A stretch of 64,000 nt of DNA from Catenovulum agarivorans DS-2 (lineage in GTDB: Bacteria; Pseudomonadota; Gammaproteobacteria; Enterobacterales; Alteromonadaceae). Position numbers and translations under genes: made by a program. The stretch spans positions 47,192 through 111,191 of the forward strand of contig NZ_ARZY01000011.1 in the NCBI RefSeq assembly GCF_000568405.1, read 5' to 3'. The notes under the pieces are model-generated. The model was not told where the DNA came from. It worked only from the letters and a program-made list of their open reading frames with translations, and made no database searches. How positions within the stretch are numbered: position 1 is the first letter of the stretch; each line of letters begins with the position of its first letter. Shown here piece after piece: positions 1-10,713 of this stretch.

Positions 1-2
1 CG

Positions 3-1268
3 CAAGGTTCACCCACCTTAGTTAACTACCCGCAATCTGATGTAAATGTACAAAACATTGCAAATAAACTTTGGGCAAATTACCAACAAGGCCAAGCTGG
101 ATCTAATACTTACGGTAAAGGCAAAGTGTTTTGGCATACAGACATAAGCCAAGTTATTCAGCAACTTAACTTAACCCCAGATGTCGCATTTAACCAAGCC
201 GGACAAAATATTGAATGGCTGCACCGCCAAACTAAAGATGCGGACGTGTACTTTTTAAGTTTGTTTAAAGCACAAGCAAAAGGAGTTGAAGCCACATTTC
301 GTATCAGTGGCCGCCAACCAGAATTTTGGGATGCGTACACAGGTGACATAGTTAAACCTGCAAAATGGCGCGCCAATGACAACGGCACAACCACAGTGTT
401 TTTTGACTTAGAACCAAGCGGTTCTATTTTTGTGGTTTTTCCTAAACATAACCACAAAATTGCCCATGCTCAGGGCGGTGAAAAACCACCTGTGGTCAGT
501 GTGCAACCACAAACAGGCATCAAAACCATTATTAAAGGTACTGATCATAAAACTTCTGTGACGGCTCAAATATTCAAGTCGGGCTCATACCAAATTAATT
601 TGGCAGAAGGCCAGCAACAAACACCTGTCAGTACAACTATCAATGCAAAAGTGCCAGCACCAATTAATATCAATACACCTTGGCAATTGTCCTTCCCTAA
701 CCAATTCGCCTACAAACAACAGTTACCACAAACCCAGACGGTTAAAACACTAAAATCATGGCCTGAATTTAACGATAACAAAGTTAAATATTTTTCAGGT
801 ACAGGCGTTTACACCACCACATTTACAATCGACTCATTTTCCAAAGAGCAAAAACACTTGCTTGATTTAGGTAATGTGCAAGTGATTGCCGAAGTAATAG
901 TTAATGGCGTTGAACTAGCGACCTTGTGGAAACCACCGTATCGCGTGGATGTATCCGAGGTTTTAAAACCAGGAAAAAACCAGCTAGAAGTGCGCGTAAC
1001 CAACCTTTGGATCAACCGCATGATAGGCGATGCCGCCTATCCTGATTTATTTGAACGCACACCTATGGGCGGCTCAAAAGGTTTTCCTGACTGGTTGTTA
1101 AACGGTGAACCAGTGCCAGAAACAGGCCGCACCACCTTTAGTACTTATCACCCATACCAGATAAACGATCCGCTCCAGCCATCAGGATTAATAGGTCCGG
1201 TAAAGCTGATTCCGTACATAGAGCAAACCTTATTAAGCTCGAAAACACACAACACAAATAACAGGTAA
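3..1268 (+). CDS. GH106 alpha-L-rhamnosidase, 3' part (cut by window edge)
   Basis: The reading frame is open from base 3, so this is the C-terminal part (about 421 residues) of a larger protein whose start lies outside the window. It closely parallels the C-terminus of the full GH106 protein at 7245-10685: both have an ISGxxPExWDAxTG block, a jelly-roll segment with a LDLGxVxVxAxVxxNG core, an APYR/PPYRxDxS motif, a LWxNRxxxD motif and an SSGLIGPVxL-type ending. GH106 enzymes are exo-alpha-L-rhamnosidases, which suits release of rhamnose from desulfated ulvan oligosaccharides. The catalytic half is not visible. A GTG at 126 is in frame but lies within the domain and is not a real start. The next gene, rhaT, begins 4 bp after the stop, so the two are probably co-transcribed. 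Confidence 0.85.
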   Translation, partial: QGSPTLVNYPQSDVNVQNIANKLWANYQQGQAGSNTYGKGKVFWHTDISQVIQQLNLTPDVAFNQAGQNIEWLHRQTKDADVYFLSLFKAQAKGVEATFRISGRQPEFWDAYTGDIVKPAKWRANDNGTTTVFFDLEPSGSIFVVFPKHNHKIAHAQGGEKPPVVSVQPQTGIKTIIKGTDHKTSVTAQIFKSGSYQINLAEGQQQTPVSTTINAKVPAPININTPWQLSFPNQFAYKQQLPQTQTVKTLKSWPEFNDNKVKYFSGTGVYTTTFTIDSFSKEQKHLLDLGNVQVIAEVIVNGVELATLWKPPYRVDVSEVLKPGKNQLEVRVTNLWINRMIGDAAYPDLFERTPMGGSKGFPDWLLNGEPVPETGRTTFSTYHPYQINDPLQPSGLIGPVKLIPYIEQTLLSSKTHNTNNR

Positions 1269-1272
1269 CCAG

Positions 1273-2355
1273 ATGTTTGATTTATTTCAAGTACAAGAAA
1301 ACCCATTTACCGGCGTATTGTTTCACGCCGTTGGTGGTTTAGCGGCGGCGAGTTTTTATATTCCGTATAAAAAAGTCAAAGCTTGGTCGTGGGAAATTTA
1401 TTGGATGATAGGCGGCTTTTTTAGCTGGATTATCGCCCCTTGGGCTTTGGCTATGCTGATTTTGCCACAAACCCCACAAATACTCGCGCAAGCGTCAACC
1501 TCCAGTTTAGTTTGGACCTTTAGTTTTGGATTGCTCTGGGGTGTGGGTGGTCTCACTTTTGGTTTAACCATGCGTTATTTGGGCATAGCGCTAGGGTATT
1601 CAATTGCACTGGGCATAAGCGCAGTTATCGGCACACTGGTGCCGCCTTTGTTTGAAGGCAAGTTGTTATCTATTGCTGCGACTCAATCCGGCCAAGTGAT
1701 GTTACTCGGGGTGTTTATTTGTTTAGCGGGCATTGCGCTAGGCGGTAAAGCGGGTACCAATAAACAAAATGAATTATCCGATGAGGACAAAAAACAAAGT
1801 GTTAGTGAATTTCATTTTGGCAAAGGTTTAGCGTTAGCACTTTTTTCAGGCGTAATGAGCTCGTTTATGGCATACGCCTTTGCCGCTGGTAAACCCATTG
1901 CTGATATTGCAGTTGCTCAAGGTTCACCGAGTTTATGGCAAAACTTACCAGTATTAATTGTTATTTTAGCGGGCGGTTTTGTAACTAACTTTATTTGGTG
2001 CGCCTATTTAGCCACTAAAAATAAAGCGTGGTCACAATTATCTTCTGCAACGGTTCACAACCCAAGACTAGTCAATATTTTATTTTGTGCGCTCGCGGGT
2101 GTCACTTGGTATATGCAGTTTTTCTTTTATGGCATGGGCACCACCATGATGGGCGAATACGAATTCTCAAGTTGGACGCTGCATATGGCCAGCATCATAG
2201 TTTTTAGCACACTATGGGGCTTAGCATTAAAAGAATGGCAAGGCGTTAGTGCGGCGACACAGCGTTGGAATTTAGCCGGATTAGCCGTGCTTATTTTAAG
2301 CATGGTCGTGATTGGTTGGGGGAACACACTAGCAGGATCAGCTGCCGCTCACTAA
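1273..2355 (+). CDS. rhaT: L-rhamnose/H+ symporter RhaT
   Basis: This 360-residue protein of about ten hydrophobic segments matches the RhaT family along its length. Matching blocks are an N-terminal FHAVGGLAAASFYIPYKKVK segment, WSWE, a LTMRYLG motif near residue 100, GTLVPP, and a C-terminal block with WYMQFFFYGMG and SSWTLHMA. RhaT carries L-rhamnose across the inner membrane with protons. E. coli RhaT is 344 residues; the small excess lies in a hydrophilic loop near residues 160-180. It sits 4 bp after a GH106 rhamnosidase gene and ahead of a sugar isomerase gene, so it probably imports rhamnose released in the periplasm. Whether it accepts other monosaccharides cannot be seen from sequence. 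Confidence 0.93.
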   Translation: MFDLFQVQENPFTGVLFHAVGGLAAASFYIPYKKVKAWSWEIYWMIGGFFSWIIAPWALAMLILPQTPQILAQASTSSLVWTFSFGLLWGVGGLTFGLTMRYLGIALGYSIALGISAVIGTLVPPLFEGKLLSIAATQSGQVMLLGVFICLAGIALGGKAGTNKQNELSDEDKKQSVSEFHFGKGLALALFSGVMSSFMAYAFAAGKPIADIAVAQGSPSLWQNLPVLIVILAGGFVTNFIWCAYLATKNKAWSQLSSATVHNPRLVNILFCALAGVTWYMQFFFYGMGTTMMGEYEFSSWTLHMASIIVFSTLWGLALKEWQGVSAATQRWNLAGLAVLILSMVVIGWGNTLAGSAAAH

Positions 2356-2487
2356 ACCTGAACGGCCTTTTGTTTCGAACTCTTTGTTGGAAGTGCTCAT
2401 TTGTACATACAAACTCCGCGCTTGTGCCTCGATTTCGAACCAAAATTCTCGTTCAAATAAAACAACAAACAAGATAAAGGGTTAAAT

Positions 2488-3894
2488 ATGAAAACAGGTT
2501 TATTTTCAATAGGTTTAGACACCTACTGGCCGCAATTTGACGGCTTATTAGATAACTTAAATGGTTACCACAATCACATCAGTGAGCAAATAAAAGGCAT
2601 GGGCGCCGATCTAGTGGATGCTGGCATGGTGGATACCCCAGAAAAAGCGCAAGATGCGGCAAAATTATTTAAAACTGAAGATGTAGAAATCATCTTTTTG
2701 TTTATCTCTACCTATGCTTTGTCATCGACAGTTTTACCTGTAGTGCAAAAAGCTAAAGTACCAATTGTAATGCTCAATATTCAGCCTGTAGCTCAGCTAG
2801 ACTATGAAAAATTCAACGCCATGGGCGATCGCGGCAAAATGACAGGCGTGTGGTTAGAACATTGTCAGTCGTGTTCATTACCCGAACTTGCTTGCGTATT
2901 TAACCGCGCAGGGGTTGATTACCATGTAGTGTCTGGCTATATGCAAGAAGACTACGTATGGCAAGAAATTAACGACTGGGTAGATGCAGCAAAAGTTTCG
3001 ATGGGTATGCGCCAAAACCGCGTTGGTATTTTAGGCCATTATTACAATGGCATGTTAGATGTTTATAGCGACTTAACTCAACAAGCTGCCGCTTTTGGTA
3101 ACCATTTCGAAATATTAGAAATGTGCGAACTGTTTGATTTGCGCCAAGCAGTAACTGCCGAAGAAATCGCTGCCAAAATTAACCAATTCCATGAGAAATT
3201 TGATGTATCTGACGAATGTGAGCAATCAGAGCTTGAGCGTGCAGCACAAACTTCAGTTGCGCTGGATAAGCTAATCGCCAAACATAAACTCGGCTCAATG
3301 GCCTATTACTACGAAGGCTCAGGCGAGTATGAAAATATCGTTACCTCAGTAATCGCAGGTAACACGCTTTTAACTGGAGATAATACGCCGATAGCCGGTG
3401 AGTGCGAAATTAAAAACGTGCAAGCGATGAAAATTATGGACTTATTTGGTGTTGGTGGCTCGTTCTCTGAGTTCTACTTAGCTGATTTTAAAGACGATGT
3501 CGTTTACCTCGGCCATGACGGCCCAGCCCACTTTGCAATAGCCGAAGGTCGTGTTGGCTTAGTGCCACTGCCAGTTTATCACGGCAAACCCGGCAAAGGT
3601 TTGTCTATTCAAATGACTGTTAAACATGGCCCAGTAACGGTTTTATCTGTGGTCACACGGCGCGATGGCAGTGTGTTTTTGCAAGTGTGTGAAGGTGAGT
3701 CAGTTGCAGGCCCTGTTTTACATATCGGCAATACCAACAGCCGCTACAAATTCCCTATGGGTGCGCGCGAATTTATGAATGAATGGTCACGCGGCGGCCC
3801 ATCACATCATTGTGCCATTGGTGTTGGCCATATTGCTGACAAACTTGAAAAGTTAGCCGCCATTTTAGCTATAGACATTCGTCGTTTAAGCTAA
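2488..3894 (+). CDS. AraA/FucI-fold sugar isomerase-like protein
   Basis: A cytoplasmic protein of 468 residues with no signal peptide, resembling the L-arabinose isomerase superfamily. The metal-site pattern of AraA can be traced: Glu305/Glu307 in GECEIKN, Glu328 in SFSEFY, His343/His348 in GHDGPAH, and His440/His441 in GPSHHC. These match in order and spacing the two Glu and two His that bind Mn2+ in AraA. Overall similarity to classical AraA looks low, so the substrate is uncertain. The position directly after rhaT, and the absence of rhaA, rhaB or rhaD in the window, suggest it may isomerise L-rhamnose or another ulvan monosaccharide such as xylose; that is inference. It lies 132 bp after rhaT and 22 bp before a sulfatase gene. 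Confidence 0.75.
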   Translation: MKTGLFSIGLDTYWPQFDGLLDNLNGYHNHISEQIKGMGADLVDAGMVDTPEKAQDAAKLFKTEDVEIIFLFISTYALSSTVLPVVQKAKVPIVMLNIQPVAQLDYEKFNAMGDRGKMTGVWLEHCQSCSLPELACVFNRAGVDYHVVSGYMQEDYVWQEINDWVDAAKVSMGMRQNRVGILGHYYNGMLDVYSDLTQQAAAFGNHFEILEMCELFDLRQAVTAEEIAAKINQFHEKFDVSDECEQSELERAAQTSVALDKLIAKHKLGSMAYYYEGSGEYENIVTSVIAGNTLLTGDNTPIAGECEIKNVQAMKIMDLFGVGGSFSEFYLADFKDDVVYLGHDGPAHFAIAEGRVGLVPLPVYHGKPGKGLSIQMTVKHGPVTVLSVVTRRDGSVFLQVCEGESVAGPVLHIGNTNSRYKFPMGAREFMNEWSRGGPSHHCAIGVGHIADKLEKLAAILAIDIRRLS

Positions 3895-3916
3895 CTTATT
3901 AACAATAGATTTTTAT

Positions 3917-5413
3917 ATGAAATTTCAATTTATGACATTTATGAAAGTAGTACCACTCATGCTAATAGCAGCACTCTTTACAGGCTGCACTCAATCACAT
4001 ATTAGTAGCAACCAATCAACTCAAGTAACTAAACAGCAAACAAAAACACCTCCAAATGTATTGGTGTTTTTCATTGACGATTTAAGAGCTGATTTAGGCA
4101 CCTACGGTCACCCAGGTGTGATTAGTCCAAATATAGATAAACTCGCAGCCGAAGGAGTAAAATTTAACCATGCGTATGCCCAGCAAGCTATTTGTGGACC
4201 TTCTCGGGTGAGCATAATGACAGGGTTAAGACCTGAAACAACAGGTTTATATACCATTTTTAAAAATGGTCGCTTACGCCTTAACCAACCCGATGTGGTC
4301 TCCATGCCACAATTATTTAAAGCCAATGGCTACCAAACCATTAGTATTGGCAAGGTTTACCATCACGTTACCGATGATCAAGAAAGCTGGACCACGCACA
4401 TAAAAAAGCTCGATAACTTTTATTCGATACCTGGCAATAAAGAAAAAAGATTTGCCTACGAAGCAGGTGATGTTGACGACAATTTCTATAAAGATGGCAA
4501 GGTTGCCACAGATGCAATCAATACTTTAAAACAGCTAGAAGACGATCCATTTTTAATGTTCGTTGGTTTTAGCAAACCCCATTTGCCTTTTAACGCACCG
4601 AAAAAGTACTGGGATCTGTACGACAGAGAGCAATTTGCCGTACCGAGTCGCAAAAAACCAAATGACATGTACCGACTCGCCCTTACCAAATGGGGTGAGC
4701 TTCGTATGTATGGCGGTATTCCAAAAGAAGGGGACGTGGATGACGAACTGACTAAAACGCTGATTCATGCTTACTACGCAACCGTTAGCTATATGGATGC
4801 ACAAGTAGGCCGAGTGATGCAAGCCTTAGAAGAAACCGGCCTTAGAGAAAATACCATGGTGGTGTTTATTAGCGACCATGGTTACAAACTTGGCGAATAT
4901 GGCGCGTGGAACAAACATACCAATATGGAATTAGACACTCGAGTCCCTATGATTATCAGCCGAGAATTGTCATATAAAAATAGACAAGCTGGTGTCACTT
5001 CAAACGCATTAGTTGAAAATGTCGATATCTTTTCAACGATTGTTGAAGCAACTGGCCTACCCATGCCAAAGGTAGAAGGAAAAAGCTTAATCCCCTTGCT
5101 CGATAATCCCCACATGCCATGGAAAGAAGCAGCCTATAGCTTATTTACCCGCGGAAAAACCATGGGGGTCACTGTGACTGACGGAGAGTGGCGTTATACT
5201 GAGTGGCGAGATGCCGCCACCCAACAAGTTAAGTTCACCGAACTATACGACCACGTTAACAGTGATGTTGCCAAAGCCAATGTATCAGGCCATTCGCAAT
5301 ACCGCACAATTGAACATAAGCTGAAAACTTTGTTGCATGCAAAGTTTCCATTGAATGCACCCTCGTTCTATCAAAAACGCCAAATTAAAAATAATCAGTT
5401 GTTAAATCAATGA
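3917..5413 (+). CDS. S1-family sulfatase, iduronate-sulfatase-like lipoprotein
   Basis: A 498-residue type I sulfatase. The N-terminus has a lipoprotein signal (LFTGC), so it is probably membrane anchored. The metal-binding start [14 protein letters not shown] is followed by the formylglycine signature CGPSR with Cys93, the residue converted to formylglycine, and by [17 protein letters not shown], which carries the second set of metal ligands. The IDDLR and WNKHT features are typical of iduronate-2-sulfatase-like (S1_7-type) enzymes, so a sulfated uronate/rhamnose ulvan fragment is a plausible substrate. Subfamily is judged from memory, not computed. The stop codon overlaps the start of the GH39-like gene (ATGA), indicating translational coupling. 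No maturation enzyme is encoded in the window. Confidence 0.9.
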   Translation: MKFQFMTFMKVVPLMLIAALFTGCTQSHISSNQSTQVTKQQTKTPPNVLVFFIDDLRADLGTYGHPGVISPNIDKLAAEGVKFNHAYAQQAICGPSRVSIMTGLRPETTGLYTIFKNGRLRLNQPDVVSMPQLFKANGYQTISIGKVYHHVTDDQESWTTHIKKLDNFYSIPGNKEKRFAYEAGDVDDNFYKDGKVATDAINTLKQLEDDPFLMFVGFSKPHLPFNAPKKYWDLYDREQFAVPSRKKPNDMYRLALTKWGELRMYGGIPKEGDVDDELTKTLIHAYYATVSYMDAQVGRVMQALEETGLRENTMVVFISDHGYKLGEYGAWNKHTNMELDTRVPMIISRELSYKNRQAGVTSNALVENVDIFSTIVEATGLPMPKVEGKSLIPLLDNPHMPWKEAAYSLFTRGKTMGVTVTDGEWRYTEWRDAATQQVKFTELYDHVNSDVAKANVSGHSQYRTIEHKLKTLLHAKFPLNAPSFYQKRQIKNNQLLNQ

Positions 5414-7158
5414 AGATAGCAAACTTAAAACTACTACATAAAATGTTACTGCCCCTGCTGTTACTTGCAGCCGGGTGCAGCACAGCCCCCTTTCAACCAA
5501 AAGCAGATAACAGCCAAAGCGCCCAAGCGTCGACACAACTGTTTGCTGATTTCACTAGCAAACAAGCGCAAATTGGTACTATTTACGACTTTTTTGATGT
5601 CGCGGTGCGAACTGAACGCGGCAATCCGAAAGGCAAACCTGCTACTTTTGGCCGCAAAGCTAAAGTGAATACAGTGCGTATGTTAGGCGGTTGGTATAAC
5701 CAAGATATATCTGGTGATACCTACCAATGGGATGGCGAAAAATATATTTATAACTTTGCAGCCGCAACCAAACGCATAGATGCTTGGCTCGACAATGATT
5801 GGGATATTTTTCAAATTGTTTTAGACAACCCACCTTGGGCATTTCAACGTGGCTATAAATTTGTGACTGAACCAGACGGTAAACATTACCTAGCCAAAGA
5901 CCGCGTAGGCGTTTATGGCAATGGGTTACCACCAAAAGATGCACAAGCTTGGAATCAATACATTCAAGCATTTATTCAACATTTAGTGACTAAATACGGT
6001 AAAGAAACCGTATTATCTTGGCGCTTTCGCATTGGCTCAGAAATAGACACCCGACCGCAACATTGGGCCGCGACGCGACAAGCGTTTTTTGACCACTACA
6101 AAAACACGGTAAACGCAGTCAAAGCCGTATTGCCAAACGCCACAGTTGGCGCCCACTTTCGTGAAGCAACACATAAAAGCCAATACGTGGATTACACGGG
6201 CAACAAAGAAGATGCATACGCGCCTTATTTTGTAGAATGGGCAAAACAGAACCAAGTGCCATACGACTTTTTAGCCATATCTTACTACCCGCATATCACC
6301 CACCCGCACGAAATGGATATGCAGCAAGTTTATCAAACACAAATAGCGCCAATATTGGAACACCCTGATTACAACCCAAATGCAAGTTTTGAAATTCACG
6401 AATACAAATTTATTGTGAAAATGCTTCGTGCGGGTTTTGTCAGTGTTGCCACATCACACAACTCTGCATTTTTCGCCATGCTGTCAAAAATGATGTTAGA
6501 AAATAACATCCAAGAAGTATTTCAATGGGGCAATATGCGTGCAGGTTCGTATAGCCCAGAAGCCATGACTCAACTAGCGCTACACCGCATGGTCGGAAAT
6601 AAACTATATAAAAATGCGATAAGCGGTGCGCCCAATATTGAGGGCAACATTATTGATGGCATTTTTAGCCAAAAAGCAGATAAATCAGGTTTTGACATAC
6701 TCACCTTTAACTTTAATAAAGAAAACATGAGCTACCAAAAACCGGAGCCAATAGCACTTGAGTTAACAACAAACAAACCAGCAGGCAGCCAATTTAGCTA
6801 TCGTGTCGCGCAAATCGACCAAACCAGCAACCTAGATCAACTGTTTATGGCTGAGTTTCCTAAAGCGAACATACCACAAAGCCAAGGCGGTTGGCGTAAA
6901 GACGATGCTCACCCAACCGCCTCAATAACTCATGCACTGAATAAAACTGGCTTAAAAGTGTTTCAACTAACAAAAGCTAAATACGGCAAGATCAACCAGC
7001 TAAAGTGGAGTGAATGGCAAGAAGCAACAACGCAAGTAAGTGCAGAATCGCAAGTAAATGCAAAACTTCAAGCTGGTTCAGGAAAAGGCTCGTTGATAAA
7101 AATATATAATCAACTACCTTCATTTACAGTGCAAAAGTATCAAGTGCGTTGGAGATAA
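5410..7158 (+). CDS. GH39-like glycoside hydrolase lipoprotein
   Basis: A 582-residue lipoprotein (LLLLAAGC) with a TIM-barrel glycosidase of clan GH-A type resembling GH39 beta-xylosidases. The likely acid/base is Glu211 in FRIGSEID, which sits where other GH-A families have a GNE motif; the likely nucleophile is Glu331 (or Glu328) in [10 protein letters not shown]-terminal beta-rich region follows from about residue 430. GH39 enzymes are found in ulvan loci, where they are thought to remove xylose-type residues; that role is inferred here. The start overlaps the upstream sulfatase stop by 4 nt, so the two products are probably made in step. The next gene, GH106, has its own copy of the locus promoter motif in the 86-bp gap. 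Confidence 0.75.
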   Translation: MKIANLKLLHKMLLPLLLLAAGCSTAPFQPKADNSQSAQASTQLFADFTSKQAQIGTIYDFFDVAVRTERGNPKGKPATFGRKAKVNTVRMLGGWYNQDISGDTYQWDGEKYIYNFAAATKRIDAWLDNDWDIFQIVLDNPPWAFQRGYKFVTEPDGKHYLAKDRVGVYGNGLPPKDAQAWNQYIQAFIQHLVTKYGKETVLSWRFRIGSEIDTRPQHWAATRQAFFDHYKNTVNAVKAVLPNATVGAHFREATHKSQYVDYTGNKEDAYAPYFVEWAKQNQVPYDFLAISYYPHITHPHEMDMQQVYQTQIAPILEHPDYNPNASFEIHEYKFIVKMLRAGFVSVATSHNSAFFAMLSKMMLENNIQEVFQWGNMRAGSYSPEAMTQLALHRMVGNKLYKNAISGAPNIEGNIIDGIFSQKADKSGFDILTFNFNKENMSYQKPEPIALELTTNKPAGSQFSYRVAQIDQTSNLDQLFMAEFPKANIPQSQGGWRKDDAHPTASITHALNKTGLKVFQLTKAKYGKINQLKWSEWQEATTQVSAESQVNAKLQAGSGKGSLIKIYNQLPSFTVQKYQVRWR

Positions 7159-7183
7159 AAGGCCAAGGTTTTTTGTCACTTTA

Positions 7184-7222
7184 GGGTATCAATTTCCGAA
7201 TTTAGCGACTCTACTTTATAAG
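7184..7222 (+). promoter_or_regulatory. Locus motif copy 1, upstream of GH106
   Basis: GGGTATCAATTT followed at the shared spacing by a block reading GCGACTCTACTTTATAA. It lies in the 86-bp gap before the GH106 start at 7245. Matching copies precede most other transcription units here. It is read as an activator/operator box with a -10-like element; function is inferred. Confidence 0.6.
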
Positions 7223-7244
7223 ATATATACCCAAGGAAACAAAC

Positions 7245-10200
7245 ATGCAGTACTGGCAAAAACAACTAAAATTCACCAGTATTATACTACTGTCGGGCCT
7301 TACCTTAGGAGGTATAACCGCTTGTGCTGAGCAAGATATTGCGCAGCTGCAAAATGTAGAGGCTGAACCATCACCAGTCGAACAAGAGGCACAAACAAGT
7401 TTAGCGACAAGCTTTAAACACCCGCCACATGAAGCCAAACCTCTGACTTGGTTACACGCTATGAGCGGCAATATGTCCAAAGCCGGTTTAACCAAAGATT
7501 TAGAAGCAATTGCTGAAGCTGGCCTGGGTGGCACTATGCTCTTTAATGTCACCCAAGGTATTCCGCTTGGTAAGGTAAAATTTAATTCTACTGAACATAT
7601 TGATTTAATTGGGCATTTAGCAGCTGAATCACAAAGATTAGGTTTGTCATTTGGTATGCACAACTGTGATGGTTGGACATCAAGTGGTGGCCCTTGGGTC
7701 ACACCTGAGCACTCGATGAAACAAATCACCTACAATGAAACCATTGTTGACGGTGGTAATGTCAACATCAAGTTGGCGCAACCCGCGACTATGCTAGATT
7801 ATTATCAAGATATTGCCGTGATAGCCTACCCCTCGCTGGCAACTGAAATAACCGATTTCACCGTCAAACCCAAGATAACCGCATCTGATGCTAATTTTGA
7901 TGCGCAAATTGTGCAAAACAATAATTTAACCGATTACAGCAGCATTACCCCAAGTAACGAACAACCTGGATGGCTACAATTTTCTTATCAACAACCCTAT
8001 ACACTTAGGTTGATAGATATGCTGCTGCACAGCGGCCGCGGATTGAATGTTTCACTGCACATTTCTGATGATGGGAAAAATTTCAAACAAGTTGATAATC
8101 TAACCTTAAGACGTCCAGGTAAATCAACTTACGCGTTTGATGAAGCTTTTGCTGGTTACACCGCCAAACATTTTCGTTTAGTCAGCAACAAAGTTATGCA
8201 CATTAAGGAACTGCGTTTATCGTCGACGCCATCGCTAGATAATTTTTCAGGCCGCACCGCAGCAAGCCGTAGTGATTACCAAGAATTTGAAGATATTGGA
8301 AAGCCCTCGGCTGAATTAGTAATAGATCCAGAATCAGTCATTAATTTAACCGCTAGTTTAAATTCTGAAGGGCAACTAATCACGACCTTACCCGCAGGCA
8401 AATGGACTATTATGCGTTTCGGTTATACCTCAACGGGTGCAGTTAACATTCCAGCTTCACGAGAAGGCACAGGGTTAGAAGTCGATAAATTCAGTAAAGC
8501 TGCGTTTAAAAGCCATTACGATGCCTATATCACTAACGTGATTGATAAACTAAAAGTTGTTGCGCCAAACGCTTTATATTCTATCGAAATTGACAGTTAT
8601 GAAGTGGGTGCGCAAAACTGGACACACAATTACGAACAGCTATTCCAAGCGCAATTTGGTTATGATCTGGTACCATTTTTACCATTATTTGCAGGTAAAT
8701 TTGTCGAATCGCCAACCGTAGCAGAAGCCGTTTTATGGGACACTCGTGATTTAAACAATAAATTAATCACAGAAAATTATTATGGTTATTTTCGCGAACT
8801 AGCACACCAAGATGGCATTAAAACCTATTTAGAACCATACGGCTCAGGGCCATTTAATGAGCTAGACGTTGCCAGCAAAGCTGATTTACCTATGGGTGAA
8901 TTCTGGCTTGATAACAATAACTTTAGACTTTCAGCCTCAGCATCTGCCGCGCATATTTATAACAAACCCATTGTTGCAGCCGAAGCTTTTACCCAATTTC
9001 CACGCAATAACTGGTTATTTCATCCAGCCGAAGGCAAAGCAGACAGTGATAAAAGCTGGGCGCTCGGTGTAAATCAGCATGTATTTCATCGTTTTGCCCA
9101 CCAAGCGAATACTCATGTAATGCCAGGTATGACCATGAACCGCTGGGGCGCACACATGGATAGAACGCAAACTTGGTGGACAGTTGCTGGCAAACCTTGG
9201 TTTAAATATGTCGCCCGCGGACAACAATTATTGCGCACAGGTCATAACGTTGCTGATGTACTGTGGTTTTTAGGTGATGCGACACCGACCACCTGCCCTG
9301 AAAAAGACCCCATCAGTGCTGTGCTGCCACTAAATATTAATTACGACTGTTTAAATAGCGAAGTTTTACAACGGCTTAGTGTTGAAGATGGCAAAGTAAC
9401 ATTACCACACGGTAGCCAATATAAAATATTGGTTTTAAACAACCATCAAACCTTAACGCTTAAATCACTGAAGAAAATTTATCAACTAGCTCAACAAGGG
9501 GCAGTAATTGTTGGCACGCCTGTAGAGCAGTTAGCAGGACGATTTGTTTCAGAACAACAAAGGCAAGAACTGAAAATGATGGTCGATTATATTTGGTCGC
9601 AACCAACCACTTATAATATTTCGACCAAAGCCAAAACCAGTCATGGTCATACGGGTGTATTTCCAACTCATGAAATCGCAAAAACCAGTAAAATTGATTG
9701 GCAAAAGATTTACAACGAACAAAACTGGCCGTTAGATTTAGCCATAAAAAACGCAGACAAATTCTATTTCACCCATCGCCGCTCTGCACAATATGATATT
9801 TATTTTATCTTCAATGACTCAGCACAAGCGCAAGTATTTGATGCTCGATTTAACATCAGCGGCAAAATACCAGAGCTTTGGGATGCCGACACCGGAAATA
9901 TCACCCAGTTAGGCGCTTTTTCAGACAATGGGCAAATTACCCGTGTTCCACTAAAACTCGGCGCTTATGATTCGGTGTTTGTGGTATTTGAAAAATCATC
10001 AAAAGCCGTTACCGCGCTAAAGCCTGAGTTTGTTTTGTCACAACCTGAACTAGACGTTGTATTAGATGCACAACAGCAACCAAAAGTGATTAAAACCACT
10101 CATGAAGCGATTGAAATTACAGGCGCTTGGCAGGTTGAGTTTGATAAGTTTTATGGCTTAGACAAAAGCTTTACCTTTGAGCAACTAATTGATTGGAAAT

Positions 10201-10685
10201 TACATCCAGAACAAACCATTCAAGATTACTCCGGCACAGCAACATATCAAAAAACCATTGATGTACCAGCCGAGTTGTTAGCTGACAACAAACAAATATT
10301 CTTAGACCTTGGTAAAGTTAAGGTCGCAGCTAATGTTTACCTTAATGACAAATTAGCAGGTAGCGCTTGGCATGCACCTTATAGAATTGATATTTCTAAC
10401 TTTGTACAAGCGGGTAAAAACAAATTAACCATCAAAGTTGCTAATCTGTGGGTCAATCGCTTATTGGCTGATCGCAAGTTACCTGATACCTCAGGTTTTA
10501 AAATTGCGCGTTGGCAAAATCCAATTACCCCAATGCCACAGTGGTATGTTGACAACCAACCAGCACCAAAATCTGAACGCGTGACTTTCGTTACCCAAGT
10601 ATTTATGGACGATAATGAACCACGTCAAAGCTCAGGTTTGATAGGTCCAGTTCAATTGTCTGTAAGAAGTAAAACACAACTTTAA
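7245..10685 (+). CDS. GH106 alpha-L-rhamnosidase lipoprotein
   Basis: A 1146-residue protein, the normal size for GH106. The N-terminus has a hydrophobic stretch ending at a lipobox-like Cys (GGITAC). The family start is recognisable: a PPHEAKPLTWLHAMSGNMSK block, a GLGGTMLFNV segment and MHNCDGWTSSGGPW. The central barrel has SIEIDSYE and YLEPYGSGPF, which carry candidate catalytic Glu residues. The C-terminal third is a sugar-binding jelly roll shared with the partial gene at the window start. GH106 enzymes remove terminal alpha-L-rhamnose. It has its own upstream locus motif and probably heads a two-gene unit with the lyase-like gene 28 bp downstream. Why a second GH106 is present is unknown; different linkage or sulfation contexts are possible. 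Confidence 0.9.
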   Translation: MQYWQKQLKFTSIILLSGLTLGGITACAEQDIAQLQNVEAEPSPVEQEAQTSLATSFKHPPHEAKPLTWLHAMSGNMSKAGLTKDLEAIAEAGLGGTMLFNVTQGIPLGKVKFNSTEHIDLIGHLAAESQRLGLSFGMHNCDGWTSSGGPWVTPEHSMKQITYNETIVDGGNVNIKLAQPATMLDYYQDIAVIAYPSLATEITDFTVKPKITASDANFDAQIVQNNNLTDYSSITPSNEQPGWLQFSYQQPYTLRLIDMLLHSGRGLNVSLHISDDGKNFKQVDNLTLRRPGKSTYAFDEAFAGYTAKHFRLVSNKVMHIKELRLSSTPSLDNFSGRTAASRSDYQEFEDIGKPSAELVIDPESVINLTASLNSEGQLITTLPAGKWTIMRFGYTSTGAVNIPASREGTGLEVDKFSKAAFKSHYDAYITNVIDKLKVVAPNALYSIEIDSYEVGAQNWTHNYEQLFQAQFGYDLVPFLPLFAGKFVESPTVAEAVLWDTRDLNNKLITENYYGYFRELAHQDGIKTYLEPYGSGPFNELDVASKADLPMGEFWLDNNNFRLSASASAAHIYNKPIVAAEAFTQFPRNNWLFHPAEGKADSDKSWALGVNQHVFHRFAHQANTHVMPGMTMNRWGAHMDRTQTWWTVAGKPWFKYVARGQQLLRTGHNVADVLWFLGDATPTTCPEKDPISAVLPLNINYDCLNSEVLQRLSVEDGKVTLPHGSQYKILVLNNHQTLTLKSLKKIYQLAQQGAVIVGTPVEQLAGRFVSEQQRQELKMMVDYIWSQPTTYNISTKAKTSHGHTGVFPTHEIAKTSKIDWQKIYNEQNWPLDLAIKNADKFYFTHRRSAQYDIYFIFNDSAQAQVFDARFNISGKIPELWDADTGNITQLGAFSDNGQITRVPLKLGAYDSVFVVFEKSSKAVTALKPEFVLSQPELDVVLDAQQQPKVIKTTHEAIEITGAWQVEFDKFYGLDKSFTFEQLIDWKLHPEQTIQDYSGTATYQKTIDVPAELLADNKQIFLDLGKVKVAANVYLNDKLAGSAWHAPYRIDISNFVQAGKNKLTIKVANLWVNRLLADRKLPDTSGFKIARWQNPITPMPQWYVDNQPAPKSERVTFVTQVFMDDNEPRQSSGLIGPVQLSVRSKTQL

Positions 10686-10713
10686 AGTAAGCACCTTTAG
10701 GAAAAGACTTGAT

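Noticed and set aside
158..457. Antisense open frame within the partial GH106 gene
   Set aside because: It lies entirely opposite a well supported GH106 domain, has no recognisable family and no ribosome site.
7211..7729. 172-residue minus-strand frame opposite the start of GH106
   Set aside because: Cys/Ser-rich composition typical of an antisense shadow; the plus strand has a lipoprotein signal and the GH106 N-terminal blocks.
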